Made by a program: the position numbers and the translations under genes. Shown piece by piece: positions 50,906 through 62,149 of a DNA stretch of 64,000 nt; the first letter of the stretch is position 1, and each line of letters starts with the position of its first letter. Source of the DNA: Bettongia penicillata ogilbyi. Taxonomy: Eukaryota; Chordata; Mammalia; Diprotodontia; Potoroidae. The DNA lies in the NCBI GenBank assembly GCA_023548195.1, contig JAJHZJ010000496.1, positions 6,682,702-6,746,701 on the forward strand. The letters run 5' to 3'. A model generated the notes under the pieces. That model saw only the letters and a list, made by a program, of their open reading frames with translations. It was not told the DNA's origin and made no database searches.

Positions 50906-51239
50906 AGCTATCTTAGTTTTAATGATAAAACATGCAAAATGGATATTTTCAGAGCTAGGTAAAAAAGCAAGCTTCATTTGAAAAAACAAAAAATCCTAGA
51001 AAATCAAGAGATAGTCTAGTTTTCAATAAACCCAAACAAATTACTTAGTAAAAGACTCCTTGTTTAATAAGAGTTGCTGGGAAAAGTAGTCTCATAGAAA
51101 TTAAGCTTAGACTGCCATCTCAAACCATATCCTGTGATAATATCAAAATGAATATATGACCTAAATATTAGAAAACACAAGGATTCACAATGAGGAGATG
51201 AATTTTTAAGAATTTTAGTTAATTTTTTTTCTGAAATAC

Positions 51240-51842
51240 GTGTAAAAAAAATTATTATTTGTTTTTTTAATCATTCCTTCATCTCTCCACTTCCCCCTCC
51301 TTAAGAAGGCAATTACTTTTATATAGATTATACATATGTAGTCATGCAAAACATATTCCTATATTAACCATGTTACAAAAAAGAACCCAGACCAAAAAGA
51401 AAAGTGAGAAAAATAGTTTTTTGAAAGTATGTTTTGACTTGCATTCAGACTCCATCAATTCTTTCTCTGGAGGTGGATAGTATTTTTCATCAAAAGTCCT
51501 TCAGCATTTTCTTGGATCATTGTTTTCATCAGAATAGCTACAACGGATCATTGTACAGTATTACTGTGACTGTGTACCATGGTCTTCTGGCTCTGCTCAC
51601 TTGACTTTGCATCAGTTCATGTAAGTCTTTCCAGACTTTTCTGGAATCATCCTATTTATCATTTCTTATAGAGAAATTCCATCACAATCATATACCATAT
51701 CTTGTTCAGTCATTCCTCAATTGATGGACATCCTTTCAATTCCCAATTCTTTGGTAAAACAAACAAAAAAAAAGCTGGTATAATTATTGTGTTTTTTTAC
51801 AAATGGATCTTTTTCCCCCCTTTTCTTTTATCTCTATACACA

Positions 51843-51874
<32 letters not shown>

Positions 51875-52112
51875 CATAGACCTAGTAGTAGCATTGCTGT
51901 ATCGAAGAATATGCAGTTTTACAGCCCTTTGAACTTAGCTCTCAAATTGTCCCCCAGAATGGTTGGATCACTTCGCAACTTCACTAACAATGCATTAGTA
52001 CCCCAATTTTCCACATCCTTTCCAACATTTTTCATTTTCCTTTTCTGTCATATTAGCCAGTATGATAGGTGTGAGGTACTACCTCAGAATTGTTTAATTT
52101 GAATTTCTAGGA
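51240..52112 (-). mobile_element. L1 3' end (ORF2 C-terminus and 3' UTR), antisense
   Basis: Clear antisense L1: 'catgcaaaacatattcctatattaaccatgtt', 'gactccatcaattctttctctggaggtgg', 'gcatcagttcatgtaagtctttccag', 'ttcagtcattcctcaattgatggacatcc', 'cagaatggttggatcacttcgcaac' and 'gtcatattagccagtatgataggtgtgagg'. A (CATA)n run sits at 51836-51879. It faces the preceding plus-strand L1 piece and is a separate insertion. Confidence 0.8.
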
Positions 52113-52269
52113 GATGAGTTCTCAACCAGAGATGGAGATAATTACAAGGGGTAAAATACATGATTTTAAATATTTGAAATTGAAAAGCTTTATAACAAAC
52201 AAAATGATTGCATCTAGGCTAAAAGGGGAAATAAATTATATTTCCCATATAGTATATATGACCATTTTA

Positions 52270-52370
52270 TATTCTAATGTTCTTGACAGCAAAAGTCTTA
52301 TCTTATCCTTCAGAACCTACAATGGAATTTTGCACATAGTAGACACCTAATTAATGTGTGTCGAATTGAA
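52270..52370 (+). repeat. L2 LINE 3' terminus
   Basis: 'acctacaatggaattttgcacatagtagacacctaattaatg'. Confidence 0.6.
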
Positions 52371-52504
52371 TATGACTTTCTGTTACTTAGGTCTAATCAA
52401 CACACAACCCTCAACTATACCAACATAGAGGAAATAGTTAGTATTCCACATCATCCACATGACTTATGATTTATCCATCCCCATCACAACATACGTTCTT
52501 TTCT

Positions 52505-52720
52505 TGATCATCAAGGTCAAATTAGTCAAGCATTTATTGAGTGTCTACTATGTGAACGATACTGGGTTGATCAGTCAATAAGTATTTATTGAATGTTTAC
52601 TGTGTAATGCCTTCTAATAGGCCAAACCAATGAAAGGACAAAACTCTTAAGGACTTATATTCTGTTGGGGAGATAATGTCTATGTATAGTAATGCATAAA
52701 ATATATCCCTATTGAATACA
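52505..52720 (-). repeat. L2 LINE 3' end, antisense, internally duplicated
   Basis: 'caagcatttattgagtgtctactatgtgaacgatactgg' and again 'caataagtatttattgaatgtttactgtgtaatgcc', then 'aactcttaaggacttatattctgttggggagata'. Two starts suggest a tandem duplication or two nested ends. Confidence 0.7.
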
Positions 52721-53774
52721 AGGTAGTTCTTAGTGTAAAACACTTGTAATTGGGGAGAGGACTAGAAATGCCTCCTTGAGAGAAGTACTGCCCCCTTCCA
52801 ATGGCCCCTTCCTGTCTTAAGTGGAGAATGCCCCTGTTGTTGGGCTAGAACTAGACATGTTTGGAGATAGTAAAGCCAATATATTGGCAAAGTTCCTGAT
52901 GCTGGTTTTTAAGGAAGGGTTTATTCTAAGGAGAAGAATGAGATAATTCTAAGGAAAGTTTCACAATTTTAATCTAGTATTATTAGTGTATGCAATATGC
53001 CACCTCTAGCCCAAAATCATTCACTACACTCACCAAGAAAACTGATGTCATTATGTTGGAAAGCTGAGTGTGGGTATAGACTTATTTTTTTAGTGGAACA
53101 GAAAAAGCATAGAATTGGCATGTAGCCATATTCCCAAAAGGCCTCACATTGCATCTTAAAGAATACACAAACACACATACACACACTCCTTTATATACAC
53201 AAATTCACATAATGTGTCTATAAATTCTATATAGCCAATAAAATGGAGATTAATAGTGTTTTATATGCATGAAACACATCAATAATACAGTCACCATTCT
53301 ACCCATGCCACTATTTAAAATTTGTAATTTTTCTTAAAGGGCTAAAAATGTTTCTATGTGAAAACAAAACCTTTTGAGGGAAAGGGAAGATCAGAACAAG
53401 CTTTCTTCTCCTCCCCTTGTTACTAATAGTCACTGTGATGGTAATCCATGTGAAGCATATGTGTAAAAACATCTAACGTGAAATAAAAAGGAGGCCCTTG
53501 TAAAACTGCCACTGATGCTTTTAAACAGCAAATTTAACAGTAATGAAGCTTCTTCTATAAAAATCACCCTTTGCTTTGGAATTTCTGAGACCAATTAAAA
53601 AGTGTGATTTTGCTTTCAGGAGATTCCTCATACCTAAAATGCTTGCGTTGGCTCCCACCGTTGAGATTTAGGGTATAATGTTCTGAAACTTGCAGGAATC
53701 AGTGAAAAATACGATATTGAGCTGAAAAAGGTCCCTCTGCCTTTTTAGTTCTAAACATAAGACCTTGAAAAGCT
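52721..53774. other. unique interval, candidate conserved non-coding island
   Basis: 53440-53750 is free of repeat signatures and has AATTAAAAAG and TTTAAACAG-type words. Possible regulatory sequence only. 53160-53215 holds a short CACA run. Confidence 0.3.
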
Positions 53775-53776
53775 AT

Positions 53777-53812
53777 ATATATATATATATACATACACAT
53801 ATATATTTAGTA
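53777..53812. repeat. (TA)n microsatellite
   Basis: TA and CATA steps. Confidence 0.9.
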
Positions 53813-53956
53813 AAAGAATAGCTTGCTCTTTGGTATTGTGGGATAACTGTGAGGGTAATAAGAGTCAAGTCCTTCTTGAAGAGTGTGATATTGCCAATGT
53901 TTTCAGGATTCCAGGAACTGTTCCGTACACTTTCAGAGTCTCAGCCTTGCTTTGGG

Positions 53957-53957
53957 G

Positions 53958-54020
<63 letters not shown>
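53957..54020. repeat. (GA)30 microsatellite
   Basis: About 30 uninterrupted AG units after a G run. A 79-codon frame through it reads as alternating Arg-Glu and is an artefact. Confidence 0.98.
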
Positions 54021-54024
<4 letters not shown>

Positions 54025-54059
54025 AGTTCTATTCAAGTTTTTCTAATTGAGGTCTCATT

Positions 54060-54843
54060 TCCCAGATAGATAAGGAACTAATTCAAATTCATATGAATAG
54101 GAGCCATTCCCTAATTTAAAAAATATTCAAAGAATAAGAACATGCAATTCTCCAAGGAAAGCCCACAAACTATCAATAGCCATATGAAACAACACTTCCA
54201 TTATGAATAATTAGAAAAATACAAATGACAGAAATTGAAGCCTCATTTCACACTTATCTAATGAGCAAAGTTGGGCAAAAAAAGGAAAGAAAATTATAAA
54301 TGTTAATGGGATTGTGGGAAAACAGGCACATTAATGCAATATTGAGAGAACTATGAATTAGTCTAGCTAGTCTGGAAAGCAGGTTCAAACTCCCCCTGGT
54401 CATGTCCTTTGACTTAGGGATGATATCACTACTAGATATATACCCCAAAGAGAGAAAGAGGAAAAGGACCCATTTGTGTGAAAATATTTGGAGCAGCTTT
54501 TTGTGTGGTGACAAGGAGAAATCTAAGACAGAATCTCTCATGGGGAGGTGGGGAATGGGGAGAGGGTGGCTAACCTAATTGTGTTATGAGAATGGAATGG
54601 AATACTCTTGTGCTATAAGAAATGACAGAGGGGACAGTGTCAAAGAAAGTTGGGAAGACTTGTATGAGTTGATCCAGAGGCAAGAAAAATGGGAGAATAA
54701 TTCTTATAATAACAGATTCTAAATACACACTTTAAAGCGCTTAAGAACTCTGATCAGCAGAATGACAAAACCACAGCTCCACAGGACTCATGATGAAGAA
54801 TACTTGGTCCAACAGCCTAACAGAGAAGTGATGCAAATTGTAG

Positions 54844-54879
<36 letters not shown>

Positions 54880-55272
54880 AATAAATATGGAGTCATGCAA
54901 AACAAATTCCCAAACTTGACTTTATATTATGCATGTGTATTTATGCATTTATGTGTATATATGCACATACATCTATATATATGTGTGTGTATACATGCAT
55001 GCATGCACACCTATACACACATTTATATACACACAAGCACAATTTTGTGTTTATACATGTATAAATATATGTGTGATATGTAGAAACATTTACATAGATC
55101 AGATATTAAAAAGATCAATTTGTGAATTTATTATGCATAATTGCATAGAGTGGATATTTGTTACAAGGGTTTTTCCTTTTGTTTTGTTTTCCTCCCCACC
55201 TCCCCTCAGTGTAGTAGTGTGGTTAGCTAAAAGGGGGAAAGAAAAATGTAATGTTTTTTAATTTAAAAAAAA
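54060..55272 (+). mobile_element. old L1 3' end (ORF2 C-terminus and 3' UTR)
   Basis: In L1 order: 'gagcaaagttgggcaaaaaaaggaaag', 'ctagtctggaaagcaggttcaaac', 'cactactagatatataccccaaagag', 'aaaaggacccatttgtgtgaaaatattt', 'aatggaatggaatactcttgtgctataagaaatgac', and near the end 'ttgttacaagggtttttccttttg' and an A-rich end. This is the sense counterpart of the antisense piece at 51240-52112. Frames are broken. Confidence 0.75.
54846..54877. repeat. (CA)16 microsatellite
   Basis: Uninterrupted CA units within the L1 3' region; mixed AT/GT repeats follow at 54930-55080. Confidence 0.96.
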
Positions 55273-55540
55273 TCTTCAGGCAAGGGTTTTTGAGTCTGCT
55301 TTAAAATCAAAAAAATACTTTCAAGATTTTATCATTAATTTGTTTTTGACCTTGATGTACAAATGTTCTTTACCTGAATGAACCAGGTAAGCTTGTATTG
55401 TTGCAAGGTTTTGACTATGCTTTGTTTACTCCATAGTAGTGGTGTATTAAATTTCTTGTCCAAATACACCTCATGATGGTATTAGGAGCAATGGAAGATG
55501 ATAATAGCTCATCAGTCATGACCATCTTTGCTTTGGACAT
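55273..55540. other. unique non-coding sequence
   Basis: Nothing recognised. Confidence 0.4.
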
Positions 55541-55544
55541 TTCT

Positions 55545-56125
55545 CAAATCTGTCCTTCAGACATTTGCCAAAACAATCTTCCTATTGTATAAATAGGACC
55601 ACATCACTCTCCCGTTCATCAGGCTTCAGTGGTTTGCTATTACCTCTCAGATAAAATCCCAACCCCACCATTTAAATGCCCTCCATGACAGTTCCACATG
55701 ACCTTTTCCATATTAATTCTATTTTATTCCCTTTGATGCACAATAACATTCAGCAATAGCGGCCTAACCTGTTGTTCCCTAAACTCACTTGTCCATCCTT
55801 GGCTTCCGTTCCTATATCCAGATTGTCCTGTGGGTGTGGAAGACACTTCCTCCTTATCTGCAACTTTTTGTCTTCCATTTGGGCCTTGCTGATGGGCTAC
55901 CTCCTACAGGAAGCCTTACTTGATCTACCTAATTGGAGTACTTTTCTCCTCCTTAAATAATCAAGTGTCTACTTCACTCTATTCCTGTTGTGTCCCCTCC
56001 CTTCTAGAATGGATTCTCCTCCAAGACAGGAACTAATTTCTTGTTTTACCTTTATAACTCCAGAAACTCGTAAAGTATCTTGTATATAGAAGATACTAAT
56101 AAATGCTTGCTGGGTTAGATTGCAT
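55545..56125 (+). repeat. L2 LINE 3' UTR and terminus
   Basis: A nearly complete L2 3' UTR: 'gaccacatcactctcccgttcatcaggcttcagtgg', 'aaaatcccaaccccacca', 'cctacaggaagccttacttgatc', 'gacaggaactaatttcttg' and 'gaagatactaataaatgcttgctgg'. Confidence 0.8.
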
Positions 56126-56534
56126 GGTTTCCAAGGGGGACCCTTGGTTTTTAGGTAAATAATTATGTAAAATAGACAATAATAGATCCCTCCTTAAGAA
56201 AGCCTTATCTTACTCTACATGAACTAGTTAATTCCTAAATTATCTATTTATTGCTATGTATCTGTGCTCTTAGGCAGAATAATTTGATAATTTTTTTTCT
56301 AAAAGGGAATGTGACGATCAATAAGAATTCTTTAATTTTTTATTCCTGTGTGCCAGGCCCTGGGCTACAAGTCTCCCTCCTTGTGAAGCTGTAAGGAAGC
56401 TGAACTAGTCTCATATATCCAAACTTGCCTGTTTCTGTCAAAACCATGACATGACCACCTTTCCAGTCCCCCATGTTTCACAACCTCACTCTTCCCCATG
56501 GTCATTATCAATTAATTGCCAAGTAATTCTTTTC
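56126..56534. other. unique non-coding sequence
   Basis: Nothing recognised, apart from a weak L2-like antisense phrase at 56340 ('gtgtgccaggccctgggc'). Confidence 0.4.
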
Positions 56535-57210
56535 AATGTATCTCCTTCCTTCTCCTTACAAAGCTACCACCTTGCCTCAGGCCCTCATTCACTCTACCCT
56601 GTACTATTGCTATAGCTTTTTAATGAATCTTGCTGTTAATCCTTCTCCTTTCCATTCTCTCCTCCAAAAAGCTGCCAAAGTTATTTTCCTAAAGCACAGA
56701 TCTGACTACATTACTCCCCTGCTCATTAAACTTCAGTGGCTCCCAGATGAATCTAATAGAAAATATGAGATCCTGTTGGGTATTTGATAGCTTTTGCAGC
56801 TTGGTTGCAGTACTGTATATTAGGCCTTTTCTCACATTCTGTAGTCCAGCCAGACCAGGTTTCTGGTTGTTTCTCATCTATAATAGTCTAGCTCCTGTCC
56901 CCTGACTGTTCCATGGCTTGTGTCCCATGGTTGGAACATACTGTTCCTGATCATTACCTTTTGAAATTCCTTCACACCCTTCTAAGTTTAGTCCAAGTGC
57001 TGCCTTGTGAATGAGGCCCTTCCTGATTCTCTCAGCTTCTAGTAATTATCCCCCCTGCCCCCTCCACCATGAAAAAAAAAACACCACAACAAAAAACTAC
57101 ATCTACTTTCTCTATATCTTCTATTCACTTATATTGGTATATATAGTATTTCCTTCATTGACTGTAAGCTTCACAGGGGCAGGGACTGCTTTGTTAGTCA
57201 TAAGCCTAGA
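56535..57210 (+). repeat. L2 LINE 3' UTR and terminus, second copy
   Basis: 'caggccctcattcactctac', 'aaagcacagatctgactacattactcccctgctcattaaacttcagtggctccc', 'aatgaggcccttcctgattc' and 'tgactgtaagcttcacaggggcagggactgc'. Same orientation as the preceding copy. Confidence 0.8.
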
Positions 57211-57655
57211 AGTCATTGATATTATGTCTGAAGTTCTCTGAAAGAAAACTCTGCGCACTGTCCTCAATAAGCTTACCGATGGGACTTACCCATCATTCCG
57301 TGGAGCCTGGTCTTGAGTCTCATTCTTTCTGTTGACTTCATCCTTAAAGGCTAACCTAAATCTCTCTTGCTATAGTTAAAGTCCATTACTTATATTGTTC
57401 AGTTCAAATAATCATATATTCATATATATTTCATTATTCCTTCTGATGTTGAAAGGTACCATGATAGGCTCTGGAGATAATAAGAAATAATTTTTTAAAA
57501 TAGCTTCTTTCCTTAAGAAACTTGTGTTTTCCTTAGGGGGTAGAATATCTAGACAGTCAGAAAATACATGATCACTGGAAAAGAAAGAGATTCCTAAGAA
57601 GAAGAGGCATGAAGAAAAGCTGATTTTAGGTTGGATTTGATAGCGCATTGGAGAA
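57211..57655. other. unique non-coding sequence
   Basis: Contains a weak L2-like antisense segment at 57455-57550 ('gataggctctggagataataag...cttaagaaacttgtg'). The 99-codon minus frame (57412-57711) has no domain. Confidence 0.4.
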
Positions 57656-57659
57656 AAAA

Positions 57660-57794
57660 ATAAGGAGGTAAGGAGGGAATGCAGTCCAGTGTGAGGGATA
57701 ACCTTTACCAAGCCTTGTTAAGAAATGGGAGATGACTTGTCATGTCTGGAAGCAGGTAAGCTAATTTGTCTGTGGGGCGGGGCAGGACAGGGCA

Positions 57795-57859
<65 letters not shown>

Positions 57860-58290
57860 AAAAAGGTAGTTACTTTCAGATTGTGAAGGACTTTAAAGTT
57901 AAACAGAAGAGCTTATATTTAATTCTAGAGGCAAGTGGGAGCCATTGAACCATCATTAGTGGGAGAGTGACATGGTAAGACCTGCATTCTAGGACAATTT
58001 GGCAGCTATAGAGACAGTGGGTTAGATGAGGCGAGACTCCAAGTAGAAGTACCAGTTAGGAGACTCTTTAAACAGTTCAGAGAAGAGAAGATGAAGGCCT
58101 GAATTAGAGTAGAGAGATTGAGACGGATACGAGTTGTGATGGAGATAGAATCACCACGATAGATTGGCTATGGGGTGGGAGGCAAAAGACAAAGTCATGA
58201 GCATTATGGAGTATAGTGTGATACAAGGCTAGGAGGTAATGTTGGGAAAATGTAGAAGGTCTTTATGACTGAAGGCAGAGTTTCTAGTAT
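57660..58290. repeat. ancient dispersed repeat, copy 2
   Basis: 'attgtgaaggactttaaagttaaacagaagagcttatatttaattctagaggcaagtgggagccattg', 'gagtgacatggtaagacctgcattctaggac' and 'ggagactctttaaacagttcag' follow the same order as 45750-45980, but this copy is longer. Confidence 0.5.
57798..57857. repeat. (GA)n microsatellite
   Basis: About 30 GA units interrupting the ancient repeat around it. Confidence 0.98.
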
Positions 58291-58469
58291 GTACAACAGT
58301 ACATAAGATCATCTACATCCCTATGAACAGTCCTTTTGAATTAGGTCTCAAAGTGCTGATGCTAATCAAAGTCTATCTCACTCTCAAGATGTAATATAGA
58401 GGTAGAGATATTTAGATATATGGAGATTTAAATATTGGAGATAACTTAAGGCAAGTTCATGGAGTCAGG

Positions 58470-58650
58470 CAGTTAATCCACAGCCATATATTAAATGCTC
58501 ACTATGTGTCAAACATTGTGCTAGACTCTGGGGATACAGAGAAGTACAAAAACACAGTCCCTGCCCTTAAGGAGCTCACATTCAAATTGGGGAGACAACA
58601 TGCAAATAATTATATACGTACAAGATACAGACAGAATGATGGAAGGCAAT
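58470..58650 (-). repeat. L2 LINE 3' end, antisense
   Basis: 'taaatgctcactatgtgtcaaacattgtgctagactctggggatacag' and 'tccctgcccttaaggagctcacattcaaattggggaga'. One of the best preserved L2 ends here. Confidence 0.85.
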
Positions 58651-58689
58651 CTTAGGTGCAATGATCTTACGTTAAATGATGTGTGAGTT

Positions 58690-58974
58690 AGTTTGATCAT
58701 CCAGTTTCAGCTGAAATGAGTGTCTTTATGCTTGACTCCTCCAAAAGCTGTTTGCATTTTAACAAGGACCCTCAATGCTTTTGCCCAAAGCAGTGACAAA
58801 TATGGCAGTCTTAGACTTTTGGCAGAGCCAGCTGGGGAGCTATTTCAGAGTCGGAGGATTTTTCAGCATTCCTAAAATCACACTCTAATGGCAGCTGCCT
58901 ATCCTGCATACTTTGAAGCCATCCTAAGGATAAGCTTGTCATGTTTATGACATATAATTATTAAATGTCTGGCC
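58690..58974. other. unique sequence, candidate conserved non-coding island
   Basis: Balanced composition with no repeat signature. Words such as GCAGCTGCC and GAAATGAGTG. Regulatory role only a possibility. Confidence 0.3.
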
Positions 58975-59190
58975 ATGTGGGATAGCTGGAAGAGTCGTGA
59001 ACTTCAGATTTACTAAGATTCTGAGCTCTGCCTCTTCCTGGCTATAAGCCCTTGAACAAATCAATTAACCTCTTGAGTCTTACTAACCTCATCTGTGGAA
59101 TAGGTATCGGCATATCTGGACAACCTGTTTCACAAGGTCATTGTGAGAATCAAGGACCATGTTAACCTTAAATACGATAGTAACGAAAGA
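58975..59190 (+). repeat. MIR/THER1 SINE
   Basis: 'gtgggatagctggaagagtcgtg', 'gagctctgcctcttcctggc', 'aaatcaattaacctcttgagtctta', 'ctcatctgtggaataggtat' and 'ggtcattgtgagaatcaagg'. Confidence 0.8.
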
Positions 59191-59267
59191 CAACAATCTC
59201 ATGTAGGCCTTCATCTTTTATCCTCCCCTCCTGCTTCAATACACATAATGTTAATAGCTGCAGTATT

Positions 59268-59308
59268 AGTAGTGGTGGTAGTAGTAGTACAAGTAGTAGT
59301 AGTAATTT
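59268..59308. repeat. (GTA)n microsatellite
   Basis: About 12 imperfect AGT/GTA units. Confidence 0.9.
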
Positions 59309-59309
59309 A

Positions 59310-59500
59310 TGAAGTATTTTAAGGTTTTATATATGTTATCTCAGTTCATCTCTATGCTTTCTCCCAAGTATCTATGTCAAACTTAAGGACTAAACCTATC
59401 CTCTCTCCTTTTTTGTACCTTATTTTCTCCAAAATTATGTTTCTTCTCTAAAGTGAATGATCTGGCAACTCTCTTTATCCCTGATGAAGATATTACTCAT
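59310..59500. other. unique sequence with a SINE scrap
   Basis: Begins with 'atgaagtattttaaggttttatatatgttatctcagttcat', a worn antisense MIR tail. The rest is unrecognised. Confidence 0.4.
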
Positions 59501-59504
59501 AATG

Positions 59505-59740
59505 GAGCAGGCAGGTAGTACAGGACTTGGAGTCAAGAAGATCTGCATTTCATTCCTGCTGCAGACAAGACTTTGGACAAGTCCCTTGACTTCCATGGAT
59601 CATATTTTTTTCCTTTGTAAAAATAAGTAAATAAAAGGAGAGGTTGGGGTAAACATAGCACTTTCCTTACAGGATTGTTGTGTGGCTCAGACAAAATGTC
59701 ATGTAAAAATTGCTTTGCCAAATATTATATGAAAGCCAGC
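59505..59740 (+). repeat. MIR/THER1 SINE
   Basis: 'gtacaggacttggagtcaagaagatctgcatttcattcc', 'actttggacaagtcccttgac', 'acaggattgttgtgtggctcag' and 'tgtaaaaattgctttgcc'. Confidence 0.8.
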
Positions 59741-60239
59741 CATCACCATTAATAATAATTTTATAGCATATTTTAGTTTCCCCTTTGGAATTTATTGGAA
59801 TGAGTATTTTATCTTTCTGTAGCTTTCCTTTTTAAACATCAGGGCCTTGCATGAACATAGCTGCTCTGCTGCAGTCACAGTGCCCTTGATCATCATTGTA
59901 AAATATTAGATTCAGTTATTTCTGATGGATTCAGAAATGAGATGACATCTCTGCTTTTCTCTTTTTATCAAGATTAATTGGTTCTATAGACAGGTCTCCA
60001 ATTTGCTCTATGGATATGATCAGTTCTCAGTTAATGCTTGATTTTTTTCCATGAATCGAGCAATTTCGAAAGCATTAATTTGTCTAGGACTATTGGAGAA
60101 GCTATGAATGCCAGTCCTTAGCATATCTGTTTGTAGATGGCTTGGATCTCAGGTTAATTTCTCTGCCTTACCATAGGTTGCATTGTTTGTTAGTGAGTAG
60201 TATGATAATTCTTTCTTTTGAAATACTAACTTGGATCTG
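59741..60239. other. unique sequence, candidate conserved non-coding island
   Basis: 59800-60170 has no repeat signature. TAATTGG, TTAATTTGTC and similar words could be homeodomain sites. Speculative. Confidence 0.3.
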
Positions 60240-60405
60240 AGGTTTTTCACCTTTTTTAATGTCATGGACCCTTTTGTCAGTCTTGTGATTCCTATGGCCC
60301 ATTTTCAGAATATTTTTAGACGCATAATAGAATAACATATATAGAATTATGAAGAAAACTTGTCATATTCAAATTGTCTGCATATTAAAAAAAAGTTCAC
60401 ATTCC
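60240..60405 (+). mobile_element. non-autonomous DNA transposon (ttaagaa/ttcacc-type)
   Basis: 'aggtttttcaccttttttaatgtcatggacccttttgtcagtcttgtgattcctatggccc' then 'agaatatttttagacgcataatagaataacatatatagaatta' matches a mammal-wide element. Copies at 20966 and 22910 look like relatives. Confidence 0.5.
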
Positions 60406-61500
60406 TGTGTTACTTCTAAAAGCTCCATTTTTTTGTTAGCAGTCACATACCGTCACCATGCCTTAGTGGGCACTTCTTTTTGTAAGTTGTCAGTGCCAAA
60501 ATAAATCATCCTCTGGCATCCCACCTTCTGAGGCTGTGCCTCTGAATTTAGGCACATTTTTGCATAAGGAATTCACATTTAGAGTAGCAACAGTTAAATT
60601 AATATTTCTGGATGGTCTTTTAAAATTTACTCTTTGTCCTCTTTTCTGCCATAGTGACTTTATCACTGAACAAATCCTCAGTCACACAAGACTGAGGACT
60701 ATTTTGTTTGGGTCAACAGGGCCAAATAATTCATTATTTTATGAACAACTTTCTAGTCATATGCCTTCTCTAGGTTGGTGCTCAGATAGGGTTGTATTTT
60801 TTTGGGGGGAATGAGGAGTCTGGGATTGAACTCAGTGCCTTTCCAACGCTGTAGAAGCTGTTAGAATTTGTATTCCACTGTCATATTATTTCAGAATCTT
60901 CAGTCACCTTCAGGTATAATAAGGCATCAGAGGGTTTTTAAATTTTTTAAAAAAATTTTTTTCTGACAGTGATTTGTTTACTTGCTTTTGAGGAGTATGA
61001 CTGAAACTGTAGAACATGACAAATGTCCAGCACAGAATGATTTATTGTACAGTCAGATCATTATATGATTAGAGCAAAGGTCAGAGCTGGAGCCAAAATA
61101 GAAGAAAGAATGGGGGTAAGATGCTGAGTGTGATTGAAGCAGCTCCAATCTCATTGGTTGATTTTGAAAAATGGACAAAATTAAAGACGTTGGTAGTTAT
61201 CGGCATTTCTTAGAGACATTTATCTCATATAAAATTTATTCCACAAGCAAGCCCAAAGAGCTCAGAAATTCCTTCAGCCTAAAAAATGCTTATTCTCTTG
61301 GCCAAGTAGAGTGAAATAGGGGCCAAGAGCAATAACAGTCTGAAAGTCAAGTTCATTTTCTAAACATGGAGGAAGAGGGATGGAAGAGGACGGACAACAT
61401 TCCCTCACCAAAAAATGAAAAGTAGTTGAGGGGGAATGGAGCCTTCAGAGAGGCAAAAAGGAGATTCAACTAAGACAGACCATCCCCTAAAGAAATTTTA
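60406..61500. other. unique non-coding sequence
   Basis: About 1.1 kb with no gene or confident repeat. The 92-codon frame at 60536-60814 has no domain. Confidence 0.4.
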
Positions 61501-61504
61501 GAGG

Positions 61505-61640
61505 CAATAGAATGGAAAAGCATTTATTAAATGTTTACCACTTAATGCCAAACATGGTGCTCAGTGATAGGGGTACAAATAACTAAATGAAATAAACCCC
61601 ACTATCAAGAATTCATTATCCAGTTGGAGGAAGATAACAC
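61505..61640 (-). repeat. L2 LINE 3' end, antisense
   Basis: 'aagcatttattaaatgtttacc', 'aacatggtgctcagtgataggggtac' and 'aagaattcattatccagttggagg'. Confidence 0.7.
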
Positions 61641-62149
61641 ATGACAAAGGATGGCAGGAAAAAAAATGAAACCGATCTTATTTTAAAGAAAAATAGGGTG
61701 TCATGTTTTCATCAGCAATAAGGCTGGGGCAACCATCTTTAGATTCTCCCACCTCAAGACCTGAAACCTTGAATTCACTTGTTAACTTGATCTGCCAAAC
61801 CCACATTAGAATTATGCAAGGTTTTGTGACAGATGCAGGGACATAAATCTGTTCAATGCTCTGCTGAATATTGACATCAAATGAGATGTAAATCAGAGAG
61901 ACATGCTTACTTGAGGTGTTCATCATTGTCATAGAAGACATCTTGCACTGATTACAGACAAAAGTAGTATTTTGTTGATGGCAAGTTTTTCTCCATATAC
62001 TTATTCATAGATGATATTGTACAAAATAATATTCAGCCCTCAGAATAAAGTATCATCCCTGAGATCTATGGACAGTCAAACCAGTCACCCTGGAAAAACT
62101 AAGCGTATGAAAAATGTATTGACCAGAATAAGATGGACAGCTGCCCTGA
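61641..62149. other. unrecognised sequence with an 87-codon minus frame
   Basis: 61678-61941 (-) encodes 87 residues with no signal peptide, membrane segment or motif I know. There is no splice or promoter context. It may be chance or a worn LINE piece, given the RTE remnant 600 bp away. Not called as a gene. Confidence 0.35.

Larger units (their letters stand above)
49895..51235 (+). mobile_element. old L1 ORF2 fragment
   Basis: Plus-strand translation shows MIFSIDAEIFSDKVQHSYFL near 49970, then GCPLSSQFLVDLEKLGKAMR near 50235 and LFKDNMI near 50350 (ADDM position altered), all blocks of the L1 reverse transcriptase. 50905-51200 continues with post-RT ORF2 phrases ('gttttcaataaacccaaacaaa', 'gctgggaaaagtag'). 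A microsatellite (50047-50130) and a MIR (50700-50905) interrupt it. Many stops. Confidence 0.7.

Noticed and set aside
49895..52112. A single twin-primed L1
   Set aside because: The inverted part would have to be on the 5' side of the 3' end piece; here it is on the 3' side.
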